6,099 nt of DNA from contig CAMWOD010000081.1 of NCBI GenBank assembly GCA_947175715.1, positions 1 to 6,099 on the forward strand, given 5' to 3'. Below the pieces are notes generated by a model. It searched no databases. It was not told the origin of the DNA and saw only the letters and a list, made by a program, of their open reading frames with translations. The DNA comes from an uncultured Porphyromonadaceae bacterium. Lineage in GTDB: Bacteria; Bacteroidota; Bacteroidia; Bacteroidales; Muribaculaceae. This document shows, piece by piece, positions 1 through 6,099 of the stretch. Position 1 is the stretch's first letter, and every line of letters starts with the position of its first letter. A program made the translations under genes and the position numbers.

Positions 1-34
1 CCATAGCTCCGTAGACAGTGCCGTGATTTTATAT

Positions 35-65
35 TTTGTCGTTACAGAATTAAGTAGTAATTTTG
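35..65 (+). promoter_or_regulatory. Bacteroidetes-type promoter of the PFOR gene
   Basis: The -33 box TTTG is at 35-38 and the -7 box TAATTTTG at 58-65, with 19 bases between them. This matches the known Bacteroidetes primary sigma factor consensus TTTG-N19/20-TAnnTTTG. Transcription would begin around position 70-75 and leave a leader of about 65 bases before the ATG at 139. The leader has no Shine-Dalgarno sequence and is AT-rich just before the start codon, as is usual in this phylum. Both boxes lie inside copies of the 9-mer ATTTTGTCG (33-41 and 60-68). Positions 1-34 show no gene. Confidence 0.75.
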
Positions 66-138
66 TCGGAAAATTGGGTCAGTATATCACACTCCCAGTC
101 ATCACATAGAGTTCATTAAAAATTATATAAACCAAGCT

Positions 139-3100
139 ATGAGCAAACAGAAAAAATTCATGACTTGCGATGGCAATCAAGCCGCCGCCCATGTCTCGTA
201 TATGTTTTCTGAAGTAGCCGCCATCTACCCCATCACCCCGTCTTCGACCATGGCCGAATACGTTGATGAATGGGCAGCAGCCGGCCGCAAGAACATTTTT
301 GGTGAGACAGTGCACGTACAGGAAATGCAGTCGGAAGGTGGAGCTGCCGGAGCAGTCCACGGTTCACTTCAGGCTGGCGCTCTCACCACCACCTACACCG
401 CCTCACAGGGATTATTGCTTATGATCCCCAACATGTACAAAATCGCCGGTGAGCTCCTCCCCTGCGTATTCCATGTATCAGCACGTACTATCGCTTCGCA
501 CGCATTGAGCATCTTCGGCGACCACCAGGATGTGATGTCATGCCGCCAGACTGGCTTCGCCATGCTTGCCGAAGGTTCGGTACAAGAGGTGATGGACCTC
601 GCCGGTGTGGCACACCTCGCCACCATCAAGAGCCGCGTACCTTTCATGAACTTCTTCGACGGATTCCGCACATCACACGAAATCCAGAAGATTGAGGCCA
701 TCGACCAAGACGACCTCGCTCCACTGCTCGACCGCGAGGCACTATCGCAGTTCCGTCAGCGCGCACTTACCCCCGACGCTCCCGTAGCTCGAGGCATGGC
801 CGAGAATGGCGACGTTTTCTTCCAGCACCGTGAATCGTGCAACGAATACTATACACGCGTGCCCGAAATCGTAGAAGACTACATGAAGTCAATCTCCGAA
901 ATCACTGGCCGCGAATATCACCTGTTCAACTACTATGGAGCCAATGACGCCGACCGAGTGATCATCGCCATGGGCTCAGTGACCCAAGCAGCCCAGGAGG
1001 CCATCGACCACATGATAGCCAACGGCGAGAAAGTGGGTCTTGTATCGGTTCATCTTTACCGTCCGTTCTCGGTTGAGCACCTGCTCAAGGCTATCCCCTC
1101 CACTGTGAAGCGCATCGCCGTACTCGACCGCACCAAAGAGCCTGGCGCCAACGGAGAGCCCCTTTATCTCGACGTCAAGGAGGCATACTACGGCAAAGAA
1201 AACGCCCCCCTCATCGTGGGTGGACGCTACGGCTTGGCATCGAAGGACACCACTCCTGCCCAGATCATAGGCGTGTTTGAAAACCTCGCCCTCCCCATGC
1301 CCAAAGATCACTTCACCGTGGGCATCGTCGACGACGTGACCTTCACATCGCTCCCCCTCCCCGAGGAGATGGCCCTGGGCGGCAAGACTATCTATGAAGC
1401 TAAGTTCTACGGCCTCGGCGCAGATGGTACCGTGGGTGCCAACAAGAACTCTGTGAAAATCATCGGCGAGAACACCGACAAATATTGCCAGGCTTACTTC
1501 GCTTACGACTCGAAGAAGTCGGGTGGTTTCACCTGTTCTCACCTCCGTTTTGGCGACGAACCCATTCGCTCAACCTACCTGGTTAACACCCCCAACTTCG
1601 TGGCATGCCACGTACAGGCCTACCTGCACATGTACGACGTGACCCGCGGCCTGCGCGATGGCGGCACCTTCCTGCTCAACACCATATGGGAGGGAGAGGA
1701 ATTGGCCAAGAACCTACCCAACAAGGTTAAGAAATACTTCGCCGACCACAACATTACCGTATACTACATCAACGCCACCAAGATAGCCCAGGAGATAGGA
1801 CTTGGCAACCGCACAAACACCATACTCCAGAGCGCATTCTTCCGCATCACCGAGGTAATCCCCGTTGACCTTGCCATCGAGCAGATGAAGAAATTCATTG
1901 TTAAGAGCTACGGCAAGAAGGGTCAGGACGTTGTCGACAAGAACTACGCAGCAGTAGACCGCGGCGGCGAGTACCACAAGCTCGAAATCGATCCCTCATG
2001 GTCGTCACTCACCGTTGAGCCCGCTCCGGCCAACGACGACCCCGCATTCATCAACGAAGTAGTGCGCCCCATCAACGCTCAGGATGGCGACTTGCTCAAG
2101 GTGAGCGCATTCAAGGGCATCGAGGACGGCACCTGGCAGCAGGGCACCGCAGCTTACGAAAAGCGCGGCGTTGCAGCCTTCGTGCCCGAGTGGCTTGAGG
2201 AAAACTGTATCCAGTGCAACAAGTGTGCATATGTATGCCCCCACGCCGCCATCCGTCCCTTCGTGCTCGACGCCAAGGAGATGGAGGGTGCCCCCTTCAC
2301 CGAGGAGCAGACACTCCCCGCTATCGGCAAGACCTTCACCGGCATGCGCTTCATACAGAGCGTTGACGTGCTCGACTGTCTCGGTTGCGGCAACTGCGTT
2401 GACGTATGCCCCGGCAAGAAGGGCGTGAAAGCCCTCGAGATGAAACCTCTCGAAACCCAGCTCGACGTGCAGAAAGAATGGGACTACTGCGTCAAGGAAG
2501 TAGCCTCAAAGCAACACCTTGTCGACATCAAGGCCAACGTGAAGAACTCACAGTTCGCCCAGCCCCTCTTTGAGTTCTCGGGCGCTTGCTCGGGTTGTGG
2601 TGAGACACCTTACGTCAAGCTCATAAGCCAGCTCTTTGGCGACCACGAGATGGTAGCCAACGCCACCGGCTGCTCGTCTATCTACTCAGGCTCAGTGCCT
2701 TCAACACCTTATACCACCAATGCCGCCGGTCATGGTCCTGCATGGGCCAACTCACTCTTTGAGGATTTCGCCGAATTTGGTCTCGGTATGACACTGGCTT
2801 ACGACACCAACCGCGCTCGCCTGGCCGGCTTCATGGAGAAGGCTCAGCAATGCGACTGCTGCTCGCAGGAAATCAAAGACCTCGCAGCTCAGTGGCTCGC
2901 CAACAAGGACGACTACGCCACCACACGCGAAGTAGCCGATAAGATCGTGCCCCTATGCCAGGGTTGCGACTGCGATGTATGCAAAGGCATCATCGAGTTC
3001 AAGCACCTCATCGTTAAACGCTCACAGTGGATCATTGCCGGCGACGGCGCCGCCTACGACATCGGCTTCGGCGGTCTCGACCACGTACTGGCTTCGGGCA

Positions 3101-3696
3101 AGAACATCAACGTGCTCGTAGTCGACACCGAGGTGTACTCCAACACCGGTGGTCAGGCTTCAAAAGCCACACCGCTGGGTGCAATCGCCAAGTTTGCCGC
3201 ATCGGGCAAGCGCATCCGCAAGAAGGATCTCGGTCTCATCGCCACCACCTACGGCTACGTTTACGCCGCACAAGTAGCTATGGGCGCCGACAACGCTCAG
3301 ACCCTCAAGGCTATCCGCGAGGCCGAAGCATACGATGGACCCTCAATCATCATAGCTTACTCACCCTGTATCAACCACGGTCTGAAGGCCGGCATGGGTC
3401 ACTCACAGCGTGAGGAAGAGCGCGCCGTGGCTTGCGGCTACTGGCACTTGTGGCGCTACAACCCCGCCGCCGAGCTCGAAGGCAAAAACCCCTTCACACT
3501 CGACTCAAAAGCTCCCGACTGGGATCAGTTTGACGAGTTCCTCAAGGGTGAGGTGCGCTACGCATCGGTGATGAAACAGTATCCCGCAGAATGCGCCGAG
3601 CTCTTCGCTGCCGCCAAGGCCAACGCAATGTGGCGCTACAACAACTACCGCCGCCTGGCTCAGCAGCAGTGGGGCGTTGATCCCGATATTAAGTAA
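139..3696 (+). CDS. nifJ: Pyruvate:ferredoxin (flavodoxin) oxidoreductase, single-chain
   Basis: A complete 1185-residue cytoplasmic enzyme that oxidises pyruvate with CoA to acetyl-CoA and CO2 and reduces ferredoxin. Domains in order: pyruvate-binding domain I with YPITPSST (T33, E66 and R116 align with the catalytic Thr, Glu and Arg of Desulfovibrio africanus PFOR); domain II; the gamma or CoA domain with GLGADGTVGANKNS (from residue 425); a ferredoxin domain with two 4Fe-4S motifs (C690, C693, C696, C700 and C747, C750, C753, C757); and the thiamine diphosphate domain with GDGAAYDIGFGG (from 968) and YSNTGGQ (from 1000). The proximal cluster ligands are C817, C820, C845 and C1077. The chain ends near 1185, so the extra C-terminal domain VII of the 1232-residue D. 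africanus enzyme is absent. The first ATG is chosen because DGNQAAAHV, the usual family beginning, follows at residue 11; the ATG at 160 would leave almost no leader before it. An unusual cysteine-rich segment lies at 905-948. It has its own promoter and terminator and is monocistronic. Confidence 0.97.
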   Translation: MSKQKKFMTCDGNQAAAHVSYMFSEVAAIYPITPSSTMAEYVDEWAAAGRKNIFGETVHVQEMQSEGGAAGAVHGSLQAGALTTTYTASQGLLLMIPNMYKIAGELLPCVFHVSARTIASHALSIFGDHQDVMSCRQTGFAMLAEGSVQEVMDLAGVAHLATIKSRVPFMNFFDGFRTSHEIQKIEAIDQDDLAPLLDREALSQFRQRALTPDAPVARGMAENGDVFFQHRESCNEYYTRVPEIVEDYMKSISEITGREYHLFNYYGANDADRVIIAMGSVTQAAQEAIDHMIANGEKVGLVSVHLYRPFSVEHLLKAIPSTVKRIAVLDRTKEPGANGEPLYLDVKEAYYGKENAPLIVGGRYGLASKDTTPAQIIGVFENLALPMPKDHFTVGIVDDVTFTSLPLPEEMALGGKTIYEAKFYGLGADGTVGANKNSVKIIGENTDKYCQAYFAYDSKKSGGFTCSHLRFGDEPIRSTYLVNTPNFVACHVQAYLHMYDVTRGLRDGGTFLLNTIWEGEELAKNLPNKVKKYFADHNITVYYINATKIAQEIGLGNRTNTILQSAFFRITEVIPVDLAIEQMKKFIVKSYGKKGQDVVDKNYAAVDRGGEYHKLEIDPSWSSLTVEPAPANDDPAFINEVVRPINAQDGDLLKVSAFKGIEDGTWQQGTAAYEKRGVAAFVPEWLEENCIQCNKCAYVCPHAAIRPFVLDAKEMEGAPFTEEQTLPAIGKTFTGMRFIQSVDVLDCLGCGNCVDVCPGKKGVKALEMKPLETQLDVQKEWDYCVKEVASKQHLVDIKANVKNSQFAQPLFEFSGACSGCGETPYVKLISQLFGDHEMVANATGCSSIYSGSVPSTPYTTNAAGHGPAWANSLFEDFAEFGLGMTLAYDTNRARLAGFMEKAQQCDCCSQEIKDLAAQWLANKDDYATTREVADKIVPLCQGCDCDVCKGIIEFKHLIVKRSQWIIAGDGAAYDIGFGGLDHVLASGKNINVLVVDTEVYSNTGGQASKATPLGAIAKFAASGKRIRKKDLGLIATTYGYVYAAQVAMGADNAQTLKAIREAEAYDGPSIIIAYSPCINHGLKAGMGHSQREEERAVACGYWHLWRYNPAAELEGKNPFTLDSKAPDWDQFDEFLKGEVRYASVMKQYPAECAELFAAAKANAMWRYNNYRRLAQQQWGVDPDIK

Positions 3697-3703
3697 ACAC
3701 ATT

Positions 3704-3731
3704 AATATATCGACAGCAATATATCGACAGC
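3704..3731. repeat. Perfect tandem duplication of a 14-bp unit
   Basis: The unit AATATATCGACAGC occurs twice head to tail, at 3704-3717 and 3718-3731, with no mismatch. It starts eight bases after the PFOR stop codon and ends ten bases before the terminator stem. It probably arose by replication slippage. No function is evident. Confidence 0.9.
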
Positions 3732-3740
3732 ACTAACCCA

Positions 3741-3781
3741 GGGGGAGCAGTCCGCTACATGCGGATTGCTCCCCTGATTTT
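3741..3781 (+). terminator. Intrinsic terminator of the PFOR transcript
   Basis: Bases 3742-3755 pair with 3761-3774 in a 14-bp GC-rich stem (one G-U pair at 3750/3766) with a five-base loop TACAT. A short tract GATTTT follows at 3776-3781. The run of only four T is short, but the stem is strong and it sits between the PFOR stop and the next promoter. Confidence 0.8.
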
Positions 3782-3855
3782 GCCACAACCCGTGTGTCGG
3801 CGGTGTTGGTGATTGCGCCTAAACATATGTCGATTTTAAAAATTTTAATAAAAAC

Positions 3856-3886
3856 CTTGCACTTTGCAAAAATATGCCTACTTTTG
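3856..3886 (+). promoter_or_regulatory. Bacteroidetes-type promoter of the barrel-rubrerythrin operon
   Basis: The -7 box TACTTTTG at 3879-3886 matches TAnnTTTG exactly. Nineteen bases upstream is CTTG (3856-3859), one mismatch from the TTTG -33 box. A better-matching TTTG at 3863-3866 is too close (12 bases) to serve. The run of A and T at 3833-3854, directly upstream, could act as an UP element. Transcription would start near 3892, giving a leader of about 40 bases before the ATG at 3932. Confidence 0.7.
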
Positions 3887-3931
3887 CATCATTACAAACC
3901 ATATTACTAACCCAAAATTCAAGTTTAAACT

Positions 3932-4474
3932 ATGAAAAAAATCATTCTTATCATGGTAATGGCCATCGCCTCTTTAGGGGCTTATGCTCAGACCGATAAC
4001 ATGTATGTTGGAGGTTCAGTAGGTTTCTGGCGCAACTCAGGTGACAACACTACCGAGTTTAAGATCCTCCCCGAAATTGGCTACAAATACAGCGACAAAG
4101 TAACTTTCGGAGCCGTACTTGGATATGACTACAACTACGTAAACTCAGCCAAAGTAAACCTCTTCGAAATCAACCCCTACGCCCGCTACACATTCTACAA
4201 AAACGACAAATTCTCAGCCTTCGTTGACGGCACCGTAGGTATCGGCCTCGGCTGGACCAGCTACAAGGGTGGCGACGACACCGACTTAGCAGCTACCTAC
4301 CAGATAGGCTTCGCTCCCGGCGTGGCTTACAACCTGAGCAACAACGTAAGCATCGTGGCTCACGTAGGATTCGTAGGTTACAAGGGTGGCAACAACGCCT
4401 CTCAAGTTCCCGACCAGGGCGGCCTGCTCCTCGATGGCAACGACCTCACATTCGGTATCTACTACAACTTCTAA
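3932..4474 (+). CDS. Small outer-membrane beta-barrel protein (porin-like family), secreted
   Basis: A complete 180-residue protein. Residues 1-19 form a typical Sec signal peptide: MKK, then a hydrophobic stretch and AYA, with cleavage predicted before Q20. There is no lipobox cysteine, so it is not a lipoprotein. The mature part of about 160 residues is rich in alternating aromatic and small residues in strands of barrel type (for example MYVGGSVGFW, FKILPEIGYKY, VTFGAVLGYDYNY, FEINPYARYTFY, LTFGIYYNF). It ends in phenylalanine, the usual C-terminal signal for outer-membrane barrel assembly by the BAM complex. The size suits an eight-stranded barrel of the OmpX/OmpA-like or 'outer membrane beta-barrel' (OMP_b-brl) class. 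Ligand and role cannot be read from sequence. The motif YKGG occurs twice, in predicted loops, each encoded by the same 12 bases (4262-4273 and 4379-4390). It is the first gene of an operon, and rubrerythrin begins four bases after its stop codon. Confidence 0.88.
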   Translation: MKKIILIMVMAIASLGAYAQTDNMYVGGSVGFWRNSGDNTTEFKILPEIGYKYSDKVTFGAVLGYDYNYVNSAKVNLFEINPYARYTFYKNDKFSAFVDGTVGIGLGWTSYKGGDDTDLAATYQIGFAPGVAYNLSNNVSIVAHVGFVGYKGGNNASQVPDQGGLLLDGNDLTFGIYYNF

Positions 4475-4478
4475 AGAT

Positions 4479-5027
4479 ATGAAGAAGAACTTTATTTGCA
4501 CAGTATGCGGCTACGTACACGAAGGTGACGAAGCCCCCGAGAAATGCCCTCAGTGCGGTGCCCCCAAGAGCAAGTTTAAAGAACTCGACCAAAAGGCATT
4601 GCTTCAGTTTGTCACCGAGCACGAACTTGGCGTGGCCAAAGGTTGCGACGACCAGATGATCGCCGACCTCACAGCCCACTTCAACGGCGAATGCTCGGAA
4701 GTGGGAATGTACCTTGCCATGTCGCGTCAGGCCGACCGCGAGGGCTATCCCGAAGTAGCCGACGCCTTCAAGCGCTACGCATTTGAGGAGGCTGAGCACG
4801 CAGCCAAGTTTGCCGAACTCCTCGGCGAAATGGTATGGGACACCAAGACCAACCTCGAAAAACGAATGGCCGCTGAGGCTGGCGCCAACGCCGACAAGAT
4901 GCGCATCGCACGCCGCGCCAAAGAGCTCAACCTCGACGCCATCCACGACACCGTTCACGAAATGGCCAAGGATGAGGCTCGCCACGGACAAGGATTCCAA
5001 GGCCTCTACAACCGCTACTTCAAGTAA
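4479..5027 (+). CDS. rbr: Reverse rubrerythrin (N-terminal rubredoxin, C-terminal diiron domain)
   Basis: A complete 182-residue cytoplasmic protein. Residues 5-30 are a short rubredoxin-type iron site, CxxCGY...CPxCG, with ligands C7, C10, C23 and C26. Residues about 55-182 form a four-helix ferritin-like domain. Probable diiron ligands are E71, E104 with H107 (EAEH), E133, and E166 with H169 (EARH). In classical rubrerythrin the rubredoxin part is C-terminal. This order is that of 'reverse' rubrerythrins, known as NAD(P)H-linked peroxidases that remove hydrogen peroxide, and oxygen in clostridia, in anaerobes. The start at 4479 is chosen because the rubredoxin cysteines follow at once; an in-frame ATG at 4386 would add 31 out-of-frame barrel-gene codons with no family resemblance. 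Four bases separate it from the barrel gene stop, with no Shine-Dalgarno, so translation is probably coupled. The electron donor is not encoded here. Confidence 0.93.
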   Translation: MKKNFICTVCGYVHEGDEAPEKCPQCGAPKSKFKELDQKALLQFVTEHELGVAKGCDDQMIADLTAHFNGECSEVGMYLAMSRQADREGYPEVADAFKRYAFEEAEHAAKFAELLGEMVWDTKTNLEKRMAAEAGANADKMRIARRAKELNLDAIHDTVHEMAKDEARHGQGFQGLYNRYFK

Positions 5028-5082
5028 TAGCTATATCCAGGCAACAGCACCCACGCAGGTGCCTACAGCCTCAGTTCACACC

Positions 5083-5113
5083 CACGGGCCGCTGCCACTC
5101 GCAGCGGCCCGTG
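5083..5113 (+). terminator. Terminator-like hairpin after rubrerythrin
   Basis: Bases 5083-5095 pair perfectly with 5101-5113 in a 13-bp GC-rich stem with a five-base loop CACTC. The sequence after it (CCTTATAAAT) has no real U-tract, so termination may be inefficient or the hairpin may mainly protect the 3' end. A weaker hairpin lies just upstream (5047-5051 with 5058-5062). Its place between the rubrerythrin stop and the rplM promoter supports a transcription-end role. Confidence 0.7.
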
Positions 5114-5145
5114 CCTTATAAATCGCATCAGGCTGATAAAAAATA

Positions 5146-5177
5146 TTTGCATAATTCTCCGAATATCATTACCTTTG
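5146..5177 (+). promoter_or_regulatory. Bacteroidetes-type promoter of the rplM-rpsI operon
   Basis: The -33 box TTTG at 5146-5149 and the -7 box TACCTTTG at 5170-5177 are separated by 20 bases, and both match the phylum consensus exactly. An A-rich stretch at 5135-5145 lies directly upstream, as often found at strong ribosomal promoters. Transcription would start near 5183-5186, giving an untranslated leader of about 100 bases before the rplM start at 5288. Confidence 0.78.
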
Positions 5178-5206
5178 CGCACCGATTTTATCCAAAAACC
5201 ATTAAC

Positions 5207-5247
5207 CGGCCGTAGCTATAGTGCGCTTCTGGCCGAGCGCATTATGG
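5207..5247 (+). promoter_or_regulatory. Structured rplM leader hairpin, candidate autoregulatory element
   Basis: Bases 5216-5227 pair with 5236-5247 in a 12-bp stem, with G-U pairs at 5217/5246 and 5221/5242. The upper six pairs (TGCGCT/AGCGCA) are perfect. The eight-base loop TCTGGCCG contains GGCCG (5231-5235), which is complementary to CGGCC at 5207-5211 just upstream, so an alternative or pseudoknot fold is possible. The element lies in the 5' untranslated region, 40 bases before the rplM start. There is no U-tract after it, so it is not an ordinary terminator. Feedback control of ribosomal protein operons through such leaders is well known in other phyla; the role here is inferred. Confidence 0.5.
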
Positions 5248-5287
5248 TGTTTGGTCAAATTAATTAACTATTAATCAACAATCTAAA

Positions 5288-5764
5288 GTGGATACCTTAA
5301 GCTACAAAACAGTATCACCCAACGAGCAATCTTTCGCCAGTGAGTGGGTAGTGATCGATGCTACCGACCAGGTTCTCGGCCGTCTTTGCTCTCAAGTCGC
5401 TAAAATCCTCCGCGGCAAAAACAAGCCCACCTATTCTCCTTTTGTTGAGTGTGGCGACAACGTCATCATCATCAACGCCGACAAAGTGAAACTCACCGGC
5501 AAGAAATGGGACGACCACATCTACCTGAGCTACACCGGATACCCCGGCGGTCAGCGTGAAACCACTCCCGCTCGCCTGATGAAGAAATCCTTCAACAAGC
5601 ACAGCAAACCCGGCTATCACCCCCTCTACATCAAGGTGATGAAAGGCATGCTCCCCAAAAACCGTCTCGGCCGCAAGCTCATCAACAACTTGCACGTTTA
5701 CAACGGTCCGGAGCATCCCCATGCTGCCCAGAACCCCAAACCACTTGACCTCAACAAAATTTAA
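5288..5764 (+). CDS. rplM: Large-subunit ribosomal protein uL13, GTG start
   Basis: A complete 158-residue protein of the 50S subunit that binds 23S rRNA early in assembly. Family landmarks are WVVIDATDQVLGRL (from residue 20), the GKNKPTYSP stretch (from 43), DNVIIINADKVKLTGKKW (from 57), YTGYPGGQR (from 82) and GMLPKNRLGRKL (from 120). It is longer than E. coli L13 (142 residues), partly from a short N-terminal extension typical of Bacteroidetes and partly from a basic stretch around residues 98-113, before GMLPKN. The start must be GTG at 5288: the in-frame stop at 5261 excludes any upstream ATG, the next in-frame ATG comes only at residue 98, and MDTLSYKT matches Bacteroides L13 N-termini as I recall them. 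rpsI begins 12 bases after its stop, the nearly universal L13-S9 pairing. It is expressed from the promoter at 5146-5177 through a structured leader. Confidence 0.97.
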   Translation: MDTLSYKTVSPNEQSFASEWVVIDATDQVLGRLCSQVAKILRGKNKPTYSPFVECGDNVIIINADKVKLTGKKWDDHIYLSYTGYPGGQRETTPARLMKKSFNKHSKPGYHPLYIKVMKGMLPKNRLGRKLINNLHVYNGPEHPHAAQNPKPLDLNKI

Positions 5765-5776
5765 TAATCGCCGCAA

Positions 5777-6099
5777 ATGGAAACAGTTAATGCTATCGGC
5801 CGTCGTAAGGCCGCTATCGCCCGAGTGATCATGAGCGAAGGCACTGGCGTAATCACCATCAACAAGCGCCCTCTCGAGGTGTACTTCCCCTCATCAATCC
5901 TCCAATACATCGTTAAGCAGCCCCTCAACACTCTCGACTGCGCTGAAAAGTACGACATCAAGGTAAACCTCGATGGCGGCGGTTACAAAGGCCAGGCCGA
6001 AGCTCTTCGCCTCGCTATCGCACGCGCATTAGTAAAGGTTAACCCCGAAGACAAGCACGCCCTCCGCGTCGAAGGCTTCATGACCCGCGACCCCCGTGT
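5777..6099 (+). CDS. rpsI: Small-subunit ribosomal protein uS9, 3' end cut by window
   Basis: The first 107 codons of a 30S subunit protein are present, starting at ATG 5777 with METVNAIGRRKAAIARV, the usual S9 N-terminus. Further landmarks are GTGVITINKRPLEVYFPS (from residue 22), VNLDGGGYKGQAEALRLAIARAL (residues about 63-86) and EGFMTRDPR at the window edge. S9 in Bacteroidales is about 128 residues, so about 20 codons are missing, including the basic C-terminal tail ending in K/R that reaches the P-site tRNA. The gene is cotranscribed with rplM, 12 bases downstream of its stop. No separate promoter or terminator lies between them, and there is no Shine-Dalgarno. No frame damage is seen in the visible part. 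Confidence 0.97.
   Translation, partial: METVNAIGRRKAAIARVIMSEGTGVITINKRPLEVYFPSSILQYIVKQPLNTLDCAEKYDIKVNLDGGGYKGQAEALRLAIARALVKVNPEDKHALRVEGFMTRDPR

Noticed and set aside
74..98. Possible hairpin in the PFOR leader (TTGGG with CCCAG)
   Set aside because: It has only five pairs, including one wobble, and a loop of about 15 bases, so it is too weak to call.
976..1542. 188-codon open frame on the minus strand inside PFOR
   Set aside because: It is a shadow of the strongly biased PFOR codons. It has no recognisable domain, no promoter, and the + strand protein is fully conserved across it.
3863..3866. TTTG as the -33 box for the barrel gene
   Set aside because: It is only 12 bases from the -7 box. 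The spacing at the other two promoters is 19-20 bases, which instead favours CTTG at 3856-3859.
4386..4478. Extended start for rubrerythrin at the ATG at 4386, overlapping the barrel gene by 89 bases
   Set aside because: The added residues are the barrel gene read in another frame and do not resemble rubrerythrin. The rubredoxin cysteines begin right after the ATG at 4479.
4446..5000. 184-codon open frame on the minus strand opposite rubrerythrin
   Set aside because: It lies antisense to a well-supported gene, and its composition is explained by that gene's codon bias. There is no family resemblance.
5263..5275. Small AT inverted repeat ATTAA/TTAAT before rplM
   Set aside because: Five A-T pairs with a three-base loop in AT-rich sequence are expected by chance.

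Overview
The window looks like a chromosomal segment of an anaerobic Bacteroidales bacterium, most likely a gut Muribaculaceae or close relative. This assignment is recalled from protein family resemblance, not searched. It rests on three things: the Bacteroidales character of the pyruvate:ferredoxin oxidoreductase, L13 and S9 sequences; the absence of Shine-Dalgarno sites in front of the genes; and three promoters of the Bacteroidetes type (TTTG, 19-20 bases, TAnnTTTG). All genes are on the + strand, and no mobile element, CRISPR array, tRNA or rRNA was seen.

Layout. (1) Positions 35-65 hold a promoter for a single long gene at 139-3696. It encodes a complete one-chain pyruvate:ferredoxin oxidoreductase (PFOR), followed by a perfect tandem 14-bp repeat and a strong terminator hairpin. 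(2) A promoter at 3856-3886 drives a two-gene unit: a small secreted outer-membrane beta-barrel protein and, four bases later, a 'reverse' rubrerythrin with its rubredoxin domain at the N-terminus. A 13-bp GC-rich hairpin closes this unit. (3) A promoter at 5146-5177 starts the ribosomal protein operon rplM-rpsI. Its leader of about 100 bases carries a 12-bp hairpin just before the GTG-started rplM. rpsI runs off the right edge and lacks roughly its last 20 codons.

How they fit together: PFOR is the oxygen-sensitive enzyme that converts pyruvate to acetyl-CoA and loads electrons onto ferredoxin. Rubrerythrin is a non-haem diiron peroxidase that protects such anaerobes from peroxide. The two sit side by side but have separate promoters and terminators, so a functional link is only suggestive. 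rplM-rpsI is ordinary housekeeping.

I see no clearly new system. The points most worth a second look are the structured leader of rplM, the tight pairing of an outer-membrane barrel with reverse rubrerythrin, and a seven-cysteine segment inside PFOR just before its thiamine diphosphate site.
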